A stretch of 5,534 nt of DNA from Oscillospiraceae bacterium (GTDB taxonomy: Bacteria > Bacillota > Clostridia > Oscillospirales > Ruminococcaceae): assembly GCA_017544185.1 (NCBI GenBank), contig JAFYEQ010000117.1, positions 1-5,534 of the forward strand. Reading direction: 5' to 3'. How positions within the stretch are numbered: the stretch's first letter is position 1; each line of letters starts with the position of its first letter. A program made the translations under genes and the position numbers. Positions 1-5,534 of this stretch are shown here, piece by piece. The notes below the pieces were generated by a model. That model ran no database searches. It was not told the DNA's origin and saw only the letters and a list, made by a program, of their open reading frames with translations.

Positions 1-1
1 A

Positions 2-694
2 GGCGTGAAGGTCGTGCTGGTACACGGCGGCGGCCCCGAGATAAATGATATGCTGAAGAGAGTAGGCATAGAGAGCAAGTTCATCAACGGTCTGAGATAT
101 ACCGACGCAGAGACCGTGGACATAGTCAAGATGGTGCTCTCGGGCAAGGTGAACAAGGAGCTGGTAGCTCATCTTGCAAATCACGGCGGCAAGGCTCTCG
201 GCATGTGCGGCATCGACGGCGGCATGATATTGTGCCACAAGATGGAGGCCGAGGCAGATCTGGGCTACGGGGGCGAGACAGACAAGGTAGACACCAAGCC
301 GATCAGAGATGCGCTGGACAACGGGTACGTGCCCGTCATCGCCACCGTTGCCTGCGACGAGAAGGGACAGGCGTACAACATCAATGCGGATACCGCAGCT
401 GCACGCATAGCTGCAGAGCTGTCAGCGGAGAACCTGGTGCTGATGACGGATATCAAGGGACTTCTTCGTGACAAGGACGATCCCGACACTTTGATACCCG
501 AGGTACAGGTGAGCGAGGTCCCCTTCCTGAAGCGTCAGGGCATCATAAGCGGCGGCATGATCCCCAAGATAGACTGCTGCGTGGAGGCCGTCAGACGCGG
601 CGTGAAGAAGACGGTAATAATCGACGGGCGCATCGCCCATTCCATACTCATAGAGCTGCTCACCAATGAGGGCATCGGTACGCAGTTCATCTGA
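2..694 (+). CDS. argB: Acetylglutamate kinase, 5'-truncated by window edge
   Basis: Phosphorylates N-acetyl-L-glutamate with ATP, the second step of arginine synthesis, in the cytoplasm. About 230 residues are present, and family members are about 290-300, so roughly 60 N-terminal residues lie upstream. The GTG at 5-7 is an internal Val codon (G-V-K-V-V-L-V-HGGGP), not a start. Counting that Val as 1, the visible amino acid kinase motifs are HGGGPEIN (7-14), the substrate-binding GLRYTD (29-34), GMCGIDGG (66-73), the NADTAA stretch (127-132), the LMTD loop (146-149), SGGMIPK with its conserved Lys (182-188), and the C-terminal NEGIGT (221-226). The frame is intact and ends in TGA. The N-terminal helix that often accompanies arginine feedback inhibition would be off-window, so allostery cannot be judged. 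The next gene starts 35 bases downstream, which fits co-transcription with argD and argF. The family assignment is secure. Confidence 0.96.
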   Translation, partial: GVKVVLVHGGGPEINDMLKRVGIESKFINGLRYTDAETVDIVKMVLSGKVNKELVAHLANHGGKALGMCGIDGGMILCHKMEAEADLGYGGETDKVDTKPIRDALDNGYVPVIATVACDEKGQAYNINADTAAARIAAELSAENLVLMTDIKGLLRDKDDPDTLIPEVQVSEVPFLKRQGIISGGMIPKIDCCVEAVRRGVKKTVIIDGRIAHSILIELLTNEGIGTQFI

Positions 695-729
695 TGTGTA
701 CATCTAAAGAGAACTGAGAGAGAAGAGAT

Positions 730-2118
730 ATGAGAAAGAAGATAACTATCGCTCTTGCAGCGGCCGTGCTGGCAGAGCTCATACTTACAGGATGCACGTC
801 GGGGAACACACCCTCCGATACGGGCACTGCTGCATCGTCTTCGGATACCTCTGCGGTGACTGAGGCTCCTGTGTCGGAGACCACCACAGAGACCTCACCG
901 GAGACCACGGTCTCACAGACCGAGACCACCACAGAGACGACCCCGACCGAGACAGAGCCCGAGACCTCCGAGGAGGCCACGGTCTCCCAGACCGAGACGA
1001 CTGCCGCAGAGCCCTTCGACCCCACGGTAGATGAGCGCTACAAGAAGGCCTACTCCGCAAAGCTCGCCAAGATGGCAGACGAGAACAAGGACAAGGACGA
1101 GCTGTCCCAGATGTGGTTCTCGGTATACGACATAGGCGGCAATGGTACTCCCGAGCTGATGATATCCACAGGTGAGTTCCATGCGGCTGCGGTGGAGATA
1201 TACTCCCTCGATAAGAACGGCAATGTGGTGTTCACAGGCGTTGCGGGCTCCACCGGCGAGCTGTACTATTTCCCCGAGACCCGTCAGATCAACAGCATGT
1301 ACGGTGGCATGGGCGGTCTGTACAACGAGTTATACGAGATAAAGGACGGCAAGCTGGAGAGCATATGCTCCCTCACCGCATACAACGAGTACGACGGCAT
1401 CAACGGGAAGTACACCGAGATCGAGGCCAGCATGAACGGGTCCCCCTGCACCAAGGAGGAATACTACGCTGCCTTCGATGAGTGGTTCGGCAAGCAGTAC
1501 ATCACTCTGGGCAGATCCTACCCTCTGTATCCGGAGGTGATAGAAGCGGTATTCGAGCCCTCGGATCCTCAGACGGCGTATGATCGTATATGCACCTGTC
1601 TGGCAGAGAGCTCCGACGACCATGTGGTATACAGCAAATGTCTCACGGACCTGAACGGGGACGGCGTCGATGAGCTGATCACCACATATGACTATGTCTT
1701 TGACGGCGAGGATATCGAGACAGGATACTCGCTGATGATATACACCTACAGAGACGGGCTGGTCTGCATGGGGCAGATGCCGCAGTACTACGAGACCCCC
1801 GCATCCTACTACGATATGATGGATATGGATATATCCTACGAGGGCGGCGAGCCTGTATACCGTCACGCGGTGAACAGGGAAAAGAGGAAGATATGCACCT
1901 TCTGCCGCTCCTCCTATGATGAGATATACACCGCGGAGTATACCGACGATCTGGTGCTCCCCGGCAGCAAATACTCCTCCTACAAGATGAACGACGGCAC
2001 CTACGAGCATTACTCGGATACCACAGAGGTGGATGAGTTCGAGTATGACACGCTGGTCCAGGGCTTCTACGCGGATGAGTACGAGGATCTGGAGTTCGAG
2101 GTGATAGCACTGGGATGA
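730..2118 (+). CDS. Exported lipoprotein, Thr/Glu-rich linker and duplicated D-x-N-x-D-G module, function unknown
   Basis: The protein has 462 residues. The N-terminus is a lipoprotein signal: a basic MRKK, a hydrophobic stretch and a lipobox LTGC with the lipidated Cys at 22. It should therefore be anchored to the outer face of the membrane. Residues 23 to about 95 form a low-complexity Ser/Thr/Glu linker with internal repeats, probably a wall-spanning tether. The folded part contains two related segments: 128-170 with DIGGNGTPEL at 134-143, and 303-349 with DLNGDGVDEL at 307-316. Each is followed by an IY-S/T-(x)n-G strand pattern, so this looks like an internal duplication. The second loop matches a calcium-loop-like D-x-N-x-D-G, while the first has Gly at the third position. 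Eight cysteines besides the lipidated one include CTC (288-290) and CTFC (389-392). The start is ATG 730, preceded by a purine-rich but weak AGAGAAGAG ribosome site. The gene sits between argB and argD, and its stop overlaps the next ORF. Similar-looking lipoproteins of clostridia are mostly uncharacterised, and I do not assign a function. Confidence 0.85.
   Translation: MRKKITIALAAAVLAELILTGCTSGNTPSDTGTAASSSDTSAVTEAPVSETTTETSPETTVSQTETTTETTPTETEPETSEEATVSQTETTAAEPFDPTVDERYKKAYSAKLAKMADENKDKDELSQMWFSVYDIGGNGTPELMISTGEFHAAAVEIYSLDKNGNVVFTGVAGSTGELYYFPETRQINSMYGGMGGLYNELYEIKDGKLESICSLTAYNEYDGINGKYTEIEASMNGSPCTKEEYYAAFDEWFGKQYITLGRSYPLYPEVIEAVFEPSDPQTAYDRICTCLAESSDDHVVYSKCLTDLNGDGVDELITTYDYVFDGEDIETGYSLMIYTYRDGLVCMGQMPQYYETPASYYDMMDMDISYEGGEPVYRHAVNREKRKICTFCRSSYDEIYTAEYTDDLVLPGSKYSSYKMNDGTYEHYSDTTEVDEFEYDTLVQGFYADEYEDLEFEVIALG
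868..1002 (+). repeat. Degenerate repeats encoding the lipoprotein Thr/Glu linker
   Basis: Two 30-base copies, 901-930 and 973-1002, are 72 bases apart, match at 26 of 30 positions, and encode E-(T/A)-T-V-S-Q-T-E-T-T. A second family is the 17-base word GAGACCACCACAGAGAC, found exactly at 877-893 and 922-938, 45 bases apart. Both offsets are multiples of three, so gain or loss of units would keep the frame. The repeats are confined to the linker of the lipoprotein gene. Confidence 0.75.
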
Positions 2119-2366
2119 GGATCTTGGCAAACGATGCACACAGTCGGCTTTTCGCCGCCGAGTGCAGCCATATATACTACGATATGCGCATACGCGCAGC
2201 GGTCATGGAGACCGACAGAGGCCCTTACATAGCCCCCGGGCTCTCCGCCTCACAGGCGGACGATCTGATACGCACCATGTTCCTTACGGACAGGGCAGAC
2301 CTGACGCCCTACGGCAAGGTCTATACCGAAGAGGAATACGCGCAGACAGATACGGGTATATTTTAA
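2115..2366 (+). CDS. Small hypothetical protein, translationally coupled to the lipoprotein gene
   Basis: The protein has 83 residues and I do not recognise it. The ATG at 2115 overlaps the lipoprotein TGA as ATGA, an arrangement typical of translational coupling. A possible ribosome site, GAGGTGA (2098-2104), lies 10 bases upstream, which is slightly far. The ORF fills the whole space up to the argD ribosome site, and its TAA stop lies in the A-rich start of that site. Codon choice (ATA for Ile, TAC, GAC/GAG, GCC/GCA) resembles the neighbouring genes, which supports real coding. No signal peptide, membrane segment or known motif is visible. The product looks soluble, with a possible helix around the SASQADDLIRTMFL stretch (residues 44-57) and a Tyr- and acid-rich C-terminus. 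The alternative is that this is a chance frame in a spacer, but the overlap, length and codon use argue against that. Confidence 0.65.
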   Translation: MRILANDAHSRLFAAECSHIYYDMRIRAAVMETDRGPYIAPGLSASQADDLIRTMFLTDRADLTPYGKVYTEEEYAQTDTGIF

Positions 2367-2372
2367 GAGGTG
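2367..2372 (+). promoter_or_regulatory. Ribosome binding site of argD
   Basis: GAGGTG lies 5 bases before the ATG at 2378. It decides the argD start. The reading frame is open upstream to an ATG at 2162, but that extension would overlap the small ORF and does not resemble any aminotransferase N-terminus, whereas MSTIEKFNEH does. Confidence 0.8.
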
Positions 2373-2377
2373 ACAAT

Positions 2378-3553
2378 ATGTCTACGATAGAGAAATTCAA
2401 CGAGCACGTGATGCACACCTACGGCAGGCTCCCCATCGTACTTGAGAGCGGCAGCGGTACGGATGCTCACGATGAGGACGGCAAGGAGTACATCGACTTC
2501 GGCAGCGGCATCGGCACCAACAGTCTTGGCTACTGTGACAGCGCATGGGCAGATGCGGTATGCGCTCAGGTACGCACGATACAGCATACCTCCAACTATT
2601 TCTACACCAAGATACAGGCAGACTATGCAGAGAAGCTCTGCACCGTGACGGGATACGACAGCGTATTCTTCTGCAACTCGGGCGGCGAGGCCAACGAGTG
2701 CGCTATAAAGATCGCGCGTAAGTATTCCTTCGACAAGTACGGTGAAGGACGCGGCACTATCGTGACGCTGGTCGACTCCTTCCACGGCAGGACCATAACA
2801 ACGCTCTCTGCCACAGGACAGGACGTGTTCCATCAGTACTTCTTCCCCTTCACCCCCGGCTTCGTACACACCCCCGCCAATGATACGGCTGCGCTCTCAG
2901 AGCTGATAGCATCCGATAAGAGCATATGCGCTGTGATGATAGAGTTCGTACAGGGCGAAGGCGGCGTCAACCGCATGGAGCCCGAGTTCGTCAAGGAGGT
3001 AAAGAGGCTCTGCGAGGAGAACGATCTTGTCTTCATCGCAGATGAGGTACAGAGCGGCATGGGCAGGACAGGCACCGTGCTGGCATCGGAGCAGTTCGGC
3101 GTGAAGCCCGACGTTACCACTCTCGCAAAGGGCATCGCAGGCGGCATCCCCATGGGAGCTTGTCTTGCGGGAGAGAAGTGCAAGGACGTACTGACCTCCG
3201 GCACCCATGGCTCCACCTTCGGCGGCAACCCCATAGCCTGTGCAGGTGCCATGGTAGTCATTGACAGGCTCACATCCGAGGGCTTCCTCGATGAGGTGCA
3301 GCGCAAGGGATGGTACATCACCCAGAAGCTGCTGGATATGGACGGTGTGGAAGGCGTCACTGGCATGGGCATGATGATCGGCGTGATACTCACCAAGGCC
3401 AATGCGCACGATGTACTGGAAAAGGCTGCCGAGAAGGGGCTGCTGATACTCACCGCAAAGGAAAAGGTGCGTCTGCTCCCGCCTCTCACCATAAGCTATG
3501 AACAGATAGACAAGGGCCTTGAGATACTCAAGGGCATTCTCTCGGAGGTATGA
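2378..3553 (+). CDS. argD: Acetylornithine aminotransferase
   Basis: A PLP-dependent class III aminotransferase that interconverts N-acetylglutamate 5-semialdehyde and N-acetylornithine, using glutamate as amino donor, in arginine synthesis. Enzymes of this type can also serve lysine synthesis as succinyldiaminopimelate aminotransferase. The protein has 391 residues, normal for the family. Visible features in order are NSGGEANE (100-107; the usual form has Ala where Gly 103 stands), SFHGRT (134-139), the ADEVQ strand with Asp 222 that contacts the PLP ring nitrogen, TLAKGI with the Schiff-base Lys 251, and GSTFGGNP (278-285), which contributes to PLP phosphate binding across the dimer. The start at 2378 is set by the ribosome site and by the N-terminal alignment. 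It begins 11 bases after the small ORF and ends 1 base before argF. Its position beside argB and argF favours acetylornithine over 4-aminobutyrate or ornithine as substrate. Confidence 0.95.
   Translation: MSTIEKFNEHVMHTYGRLPIVLESGSGTDAHDEDGKEYIDFGSGIGTNSLGYCDSAWADAVCAQVRTIQHTSNYFYTKIQADYAEKLCTVTGYDSVFFCNSGGEANECAIKIARKYSFDKYGEGRGTIVTLVDSFHGRTITTLSATGQDVFHQYFFPFTPGFVHTPANDTAALSELIASDKSICAVMIEFVQGEGGVNRMEPEFVKEVKRLCEENDLVFIADEVQSGMGRTGTVLASEQFGVKPDVTTLAKGIAGGIPMGACLAGEKCKDVLTSGTHGSTFGGNPIACAGAMVVIDRLTSEGFLDEVQRKGWYITQKLLDMDGVEGVTGMGMMIGVILTKANAHDVLEKAAEKGLLILTAKEKVRLLPPLTISYEQIDKGLEILKGILSEV
3544..3548 (+). promoter_or_regulatory. Ribosome binding site of argF, inside the argD 3' end
   Basis: GGAGG is embedded in the last codons of argD, 6 bases before the ATG at 3555. 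It selects MNKHLLKMADL as the N-terminus over the in-frame ATG at 3519, which would add 12 residues read from argD coding sequence and has no such site. Confidence 0.85.
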
Positions 3554-3554
3554 T

Positions 3555-4463
3555 ATGAACAAGCATTTGCTGAAAATGGCAGATCTCTCCAAGGAAGAGA
3601 TCATAGATATACTCAATCTCGCCGACCAGCTCAAGTATGAGCTGGCTCACGGCATCAAGCATCATCGTCTTGAGGGCAAGACCCTTGGCATGATATTCCA
3701 GAAGGCCTCCACCAGGACCAGAGTATCCTTCGAGACGGGCATGTACCAGCTGGGCGGTCAGGCACTGTTCCTCTCCAACCGCGATCTTCAGATAGGCCGC
3801 GGCGAGCCTGTACAGGACACGGCTCGTGTGCTGTCCCGCTATCTTGACGGTATAATGATCCGCACCTTCGAGCAGGCCGAGGTAGAGGCACTGGCCACCT
3901 ACGGATCCATACCCATCATAAACGGTCTCACCGACTACTGCCATCCCTGTCAGGTACTGGCAGACCTGATGACCATACGCGAATACAAGGGACAGTTCGA
4001 CGGACTGAAGCTGACCTACATCGGCGACGGCAATAATATGGCCAACTCCCTTATAGTAGGCGGTCTCACAGTAGGCATGGACGTGGCTATCGCATGCCCC
4101 GACACCTACCGTCCCGATCCCACCGTACTTGAGTTCGCTGCGAAGTACGGCGACAGGTTCACGCTGACGAACGATCCTGCCAAGGCTGCAGAGGATGCAG
4201 ACGTGGTATACACCGACGTATGGGCTTCCATGGGCCAGGAGGGCGAGGCTGAGCAGCGCCGTCTGGCATTCACGGGCTTCCAGGTGAACGACACAGTTAT
4301 GGGCGCTGCTCACAAGGACGCTATCGTACAGCACTGCCTGCCCGCTCACAGAGGTGAGGAGATCACCGAAGAGGTGTTCGAGTCTCACGCTGATGAGATA
4401 TTTGACGAAGCAGAGAACCGTCTGCACGCACAGAAGGCAGTAATGGTAAAGCTGCTGGGCTGA
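3555..4463 (+). CDS. argF: Ornithine carbamoyltransferase
   Basis: Transfers the carbamoyl group from carbamoyl phosphate to ornithine, giving citrulline, in the cytoplasm. The family is usually a homotrimer of about 300-340 residues, and this one has 302. Visible landmarks are the carbamoyl phosphate loop STRTR (52-56), HPCQ (130-133), the ornithine-side DGNN (158-161) leading into NSL, the mobile-loop SMGQE (225-229), and HCLP (260-263) with the reactive Cys 261. The SMG and HCLP motifs mark it as ornithine rather than aspartate carbamoyltransferase. The start is one base after the argD TGA, with its ribosome site inside argD, so the two are almost certainly co-transcribed and probably coupled. 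The argB/argD context supports the biosynthetic role over the arginine-deiminase catabolic one. The symbol could equally be written argI in some schemes. Confidence 0.97.
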   Translation: MNKHLLKMADLSKEEIIDILNLADQLKYELAHGIKHHRLEGKTLGMIFQKASTRTRVSFETGMYQLGGQALFLSNRDLQIGRGEPVQDTARVLSRYLDGIMIRTFEQAEVEALATYGSIPIINGLTDYCHPCQVLADLMTIREYKGQFDGLKLTYIGDGNNMANSLIVGGLTVGMDVAIACPDTYRPDPTVLEFAAKYGDRFTLTNDPAKAAEDADVVYTDVWASMGQEGEAEQRRLAFTGFQVNDTVMGAAHKDAIVQHCLPAHRGEEITEEVFESHADEIFDEAENRLHAQKAVMVKLLG

Positions 4464-4476
4464 GCAAGATACTGAC

Positions 4477-4505
4477 ATGAGCTCCCTGCAAAGCCGGGAG
4501 CTCAT
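4477..4505 (+). terminator. Perfect 10-bp inverted repeat between argF and pyk, possible terminator or 5' leader hairpin
   Basis: ATGAGCTCCC (4477-4486) and GGGAGCTCAT (4496-4505) are exact reverse complements around a 9-base interval, TGCAAAGCC. That interval can add two more G-C pairs (4488-4494, 4489-4493) across a 1x1 mismatch. The hairpin begins 13 bases after the argF stop. The downstream sequence is ACGGGGATATGG with no run of T, so it is not a standard intrinsic terminator. It ends 10 bases before the pyk ribosome site, so it could instead stabilise an mRNA end, attenuate readthrough, or affect pyk translation. The structure is certain from sequence; its role is inference. Confidence 0.55.
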
Positions 4506-4515
4506 ACGGGGATAT

Positions 4516-4520
4516 GGAGG
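4516..4520 (+). promoter_or_regulatory. Ribosome binding site of pyk, deciding the start
   Basis: GGAGG lies 5 bases before the ATG at 4526 and gives the family-typical N-terminus [12 protein letters not shown]. Two other in-frame ATGs are close: 4514 overlaps this site and so cannot use it, and 4523 is only 2 bases away. 4526 is therefore preferred. Confidence 0.8.
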
Positions 4521-4525
4521 GCATG

Positions 4526-5534
4526 ATGCGAAAGACAAAGATAATATGCACTATGGGGCCGTCGACGGATGACGATGATGTGCTCCGTGCCATGATGAAG
4601 GAGGGCATGAACGTTGCCCGCTTCAACTTTTCACATGGCACATACGAAGACCACAAGAGGCGCTACGATCAGGTAGTGCGCATACGCGAGGAATTGGGGC
4701 TCCCCGTGGCGACGCTCCTTGACACCAAGGGGCCCGAGATCCGTCTGGGTACCTTCTCCGGAGGTCCTGTGGAGATAATGGACGGTGACACGTTCGTGCT
4801 GACCACCGATGAATGTGACTGCACGGCCAAGCGTGCCTGTGTATCCTTCCTCGGGCTCCCTGACGACGTGAAGCGGGGCGTGGCGATACTCATCAACGAC
4901 GGTGCGGTAGAGCTCAGAGTAGACAGCGTGAAGGGCAAGGAGATATACACCACGGTCATACACGGCGGCGTGATAAGCGACCACAAGGGCATAAACGTCC
5001 CCGGTGTGGAGCTGTCCATGCCCTATCTCTCAGAGAGGGATATGAGCGATCTGGAGTTCGGAGCAAAGACGGGCTACGACTTCATAGCTGCGTCCTTCGT
5101 GCGCAGTGCGGCTGACGTGGCATATCTTCGCAAGTTCATAAAGTCCCTGGGCTGGTCATCGCCGCGTATAATCGCCAAGATAGAGAACCGTGACGGCGTG
5201 GACAACATCGAGGAGATCCTGGACGTGGCCGACGGCATCATGGTAGCAAGAGGCGATATGGGCGTGGAGATCCCCTTCGAGCAGATCCCCGCTATACAAA
5301 AAAGGCTCATACGTCAGGGCTATCATGCGGGCAAGCAGGTGATCACCGCTACCCAGATGCTGGAGTCCATGATCACCAATATCCGTCCCACGAGAGCGGA
5401 GATAACCGACGTGGCCAACGCCATATACGACGGCACATAGGCTATAATGCTCTCCGGCGAGACGGCTGCGGGCAAGCATCCCATCGAGGTGGTACGCACT
5501 ATGGCGCTGATCGCCGAGACCACCGAGGGCGACA
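4526..5534 (+). CDS. pyk: Pyruvate kinase, 3'-truncated by window edge and interrupted by in-frame TAG at codon 305
   Basis: Converts phosphoenolpyruvate and ADP to pyruvate and ATP, the last step of glycolysis, in the cytoplasm. From ATG 4526 the visible motifs are [10 protein letters not shown] (29-38, with Arg 32, Asn 34 and Ser 36), [10 protein letters not shown] (64-73), the B domain at about 71-165, AKIEN with catalytic Lys 218 and metal ligand Glu 220, ARGD with metal ligand Asp 244 (241-244), and ATQM with Thr 276 (275-278). Codon 305 is TAG, in the middle of the conserved DGT-x-AIMLSGE segment. The same frame then continues [14 protein letters not shown] through to the window end with no other change. 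As read, the product would stop at 304 residues of an expected 470 or more, losing barrel strand 8 and the C-terminal domain, and would probably be inactive. It could be a nonsense mutant, a base-call error or a suppressed codon. The family call is secure; whether the gene is functional is open. Confidence 0.93.
5438..5440 (+). other. In-frame TAG within pyk
   Basis: The TAG replaces the residue between DGT and AIMLSGE. In pyruvate kinases this position is commonly Asp, and from recall Ser in many Clostridia. Ser TCG to TAG needs one base change, while Asp GAC or GAT needs two. Both flanks stay in one frame, so no insertion or deletion is involved. Confidence 0.9.

Noticed and set aside
693..704. 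Dyad GATGT-GT-ACATC after argB as an operator or arginine box
   Set aside because: The arms are only 5 bases with a 2-base centre, part of it lies in the argB stop codon, and no promoter is recognisable next to it.
687..1182. Long minus-strand open frames opposite the lipoprotein linker
   Set aside because: They mirror the repetitive Thr/Glu codons on the + strand, giving low-complexity Val/Ser or Gly/Leu proteins without family features.
1827..1836. Palindrome GGATATATCC in the lipoprotein gene
   Set aside because: It is short, lies within coding sequence for D-M-D-I-S, and is no more than expected from repeated GATATG codons nearby.
2162..2377. N-terminal extension of argD from the upstream ATG
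   Set aside because: It overlaps the small ORF in another frame, is Arg/His-rich and unlike aminotransferases, and a good ribosome site marks ATG 2378.
3528..4538. 336-codon minus-strand open frame opposite argF
   Set aside because: It lies antisense to a well-supported ornithine carbamoyltransferase, has no recognisable motifs, and is explained by the codon bias of the + strand gene.
5296..5303. A6 run (CAAAAAAGG) as a frameshift site in pyk
   Set aside because: The protein frame is correct on both sides and the run is not in a canonical slippery heptamer for this frame.
5443..5448. TATAAT resembling a -10 promoter box just after the pyk TAG
   Set aside because: It encodes the conserved A-I-M residues of pyruvate kinase, and the -35 region about 17 bases upstream (GCCATA) does not match TTGACA.
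5447..5534. ATG shortly after the TAG as a restart making a split pyruvate kinase
   Set aside because: There is no ribosome site before it, and the break would fall inside the catalytic barrel, where a split is unlikely to work.

Overview
The window looks like a chromosomal segment from a moderately GC-rich Gram-positive anaerobe. A Ruminococcus-like member of the Clostridia is my best guess. The reasons are strong GGAGG-type ribosome binding sites, heavy use of ATA for Ile, tightly packed same-strand genes, and a lipoprotein with a long Thr/Glu-rich linker and D-x-N-x-D-G modules. The assignment rests on style and family resemblance, not on a search. All six genes are on the + strand and no mobile element, RNA gene or CRISPR array is visible.

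Layout: (1) 2-694, the C-terminal three quarters of argB (acetylglutamate kinase), cut by the window edge. (2) 730-2118, an exported lipoprotein of unknown function. (3) 2115-2366, an 83-residue hypothetical ORF joined to the lipoprotein by an ATGA stop/start overlap. (4) 2378-3553, argD (acetylornithine aminotransferase). (5) 3555-4463, argF (ornithine carbamoyltransferase), one base after the argD stop. (6) A 62-base gap holding a perfect 10-bp inverted repeat. (7) 4526 to the window end, pyk (pyruvate kinase), interrupted by an in-frame TAG at 5438-5440.

argB, argD and argF catalyse steps 2, 4 and 5 of arginine synthesis (acetylglutamate to acetylglutamyl phosphate, acetylglutamate semialdehyde to acetylornithine, ornithine to citrulline). 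argC and argJ would be expected upstream, outside the window. The spacing suggests one transcript from argB through argF, with the lipoprotein and small ORF embedded in it. They have no obvious role in arginine synthesis.

The most notable observation is the TAG in pyk. It replaces one residue inside the highly conserved DGT-x-AIMLSGE stretch, and the same frame continues with an intact pyruvate kinase sequence to the window end. No other complete reading frame here ends in TAG: the five visible stops are four TGA and one TAA. A base-call error or a recent nonsense mutation (for example Ser TCG to TAG) is the simplest explanation. Readthrough or suppression is a less likely alternative that can be tested.
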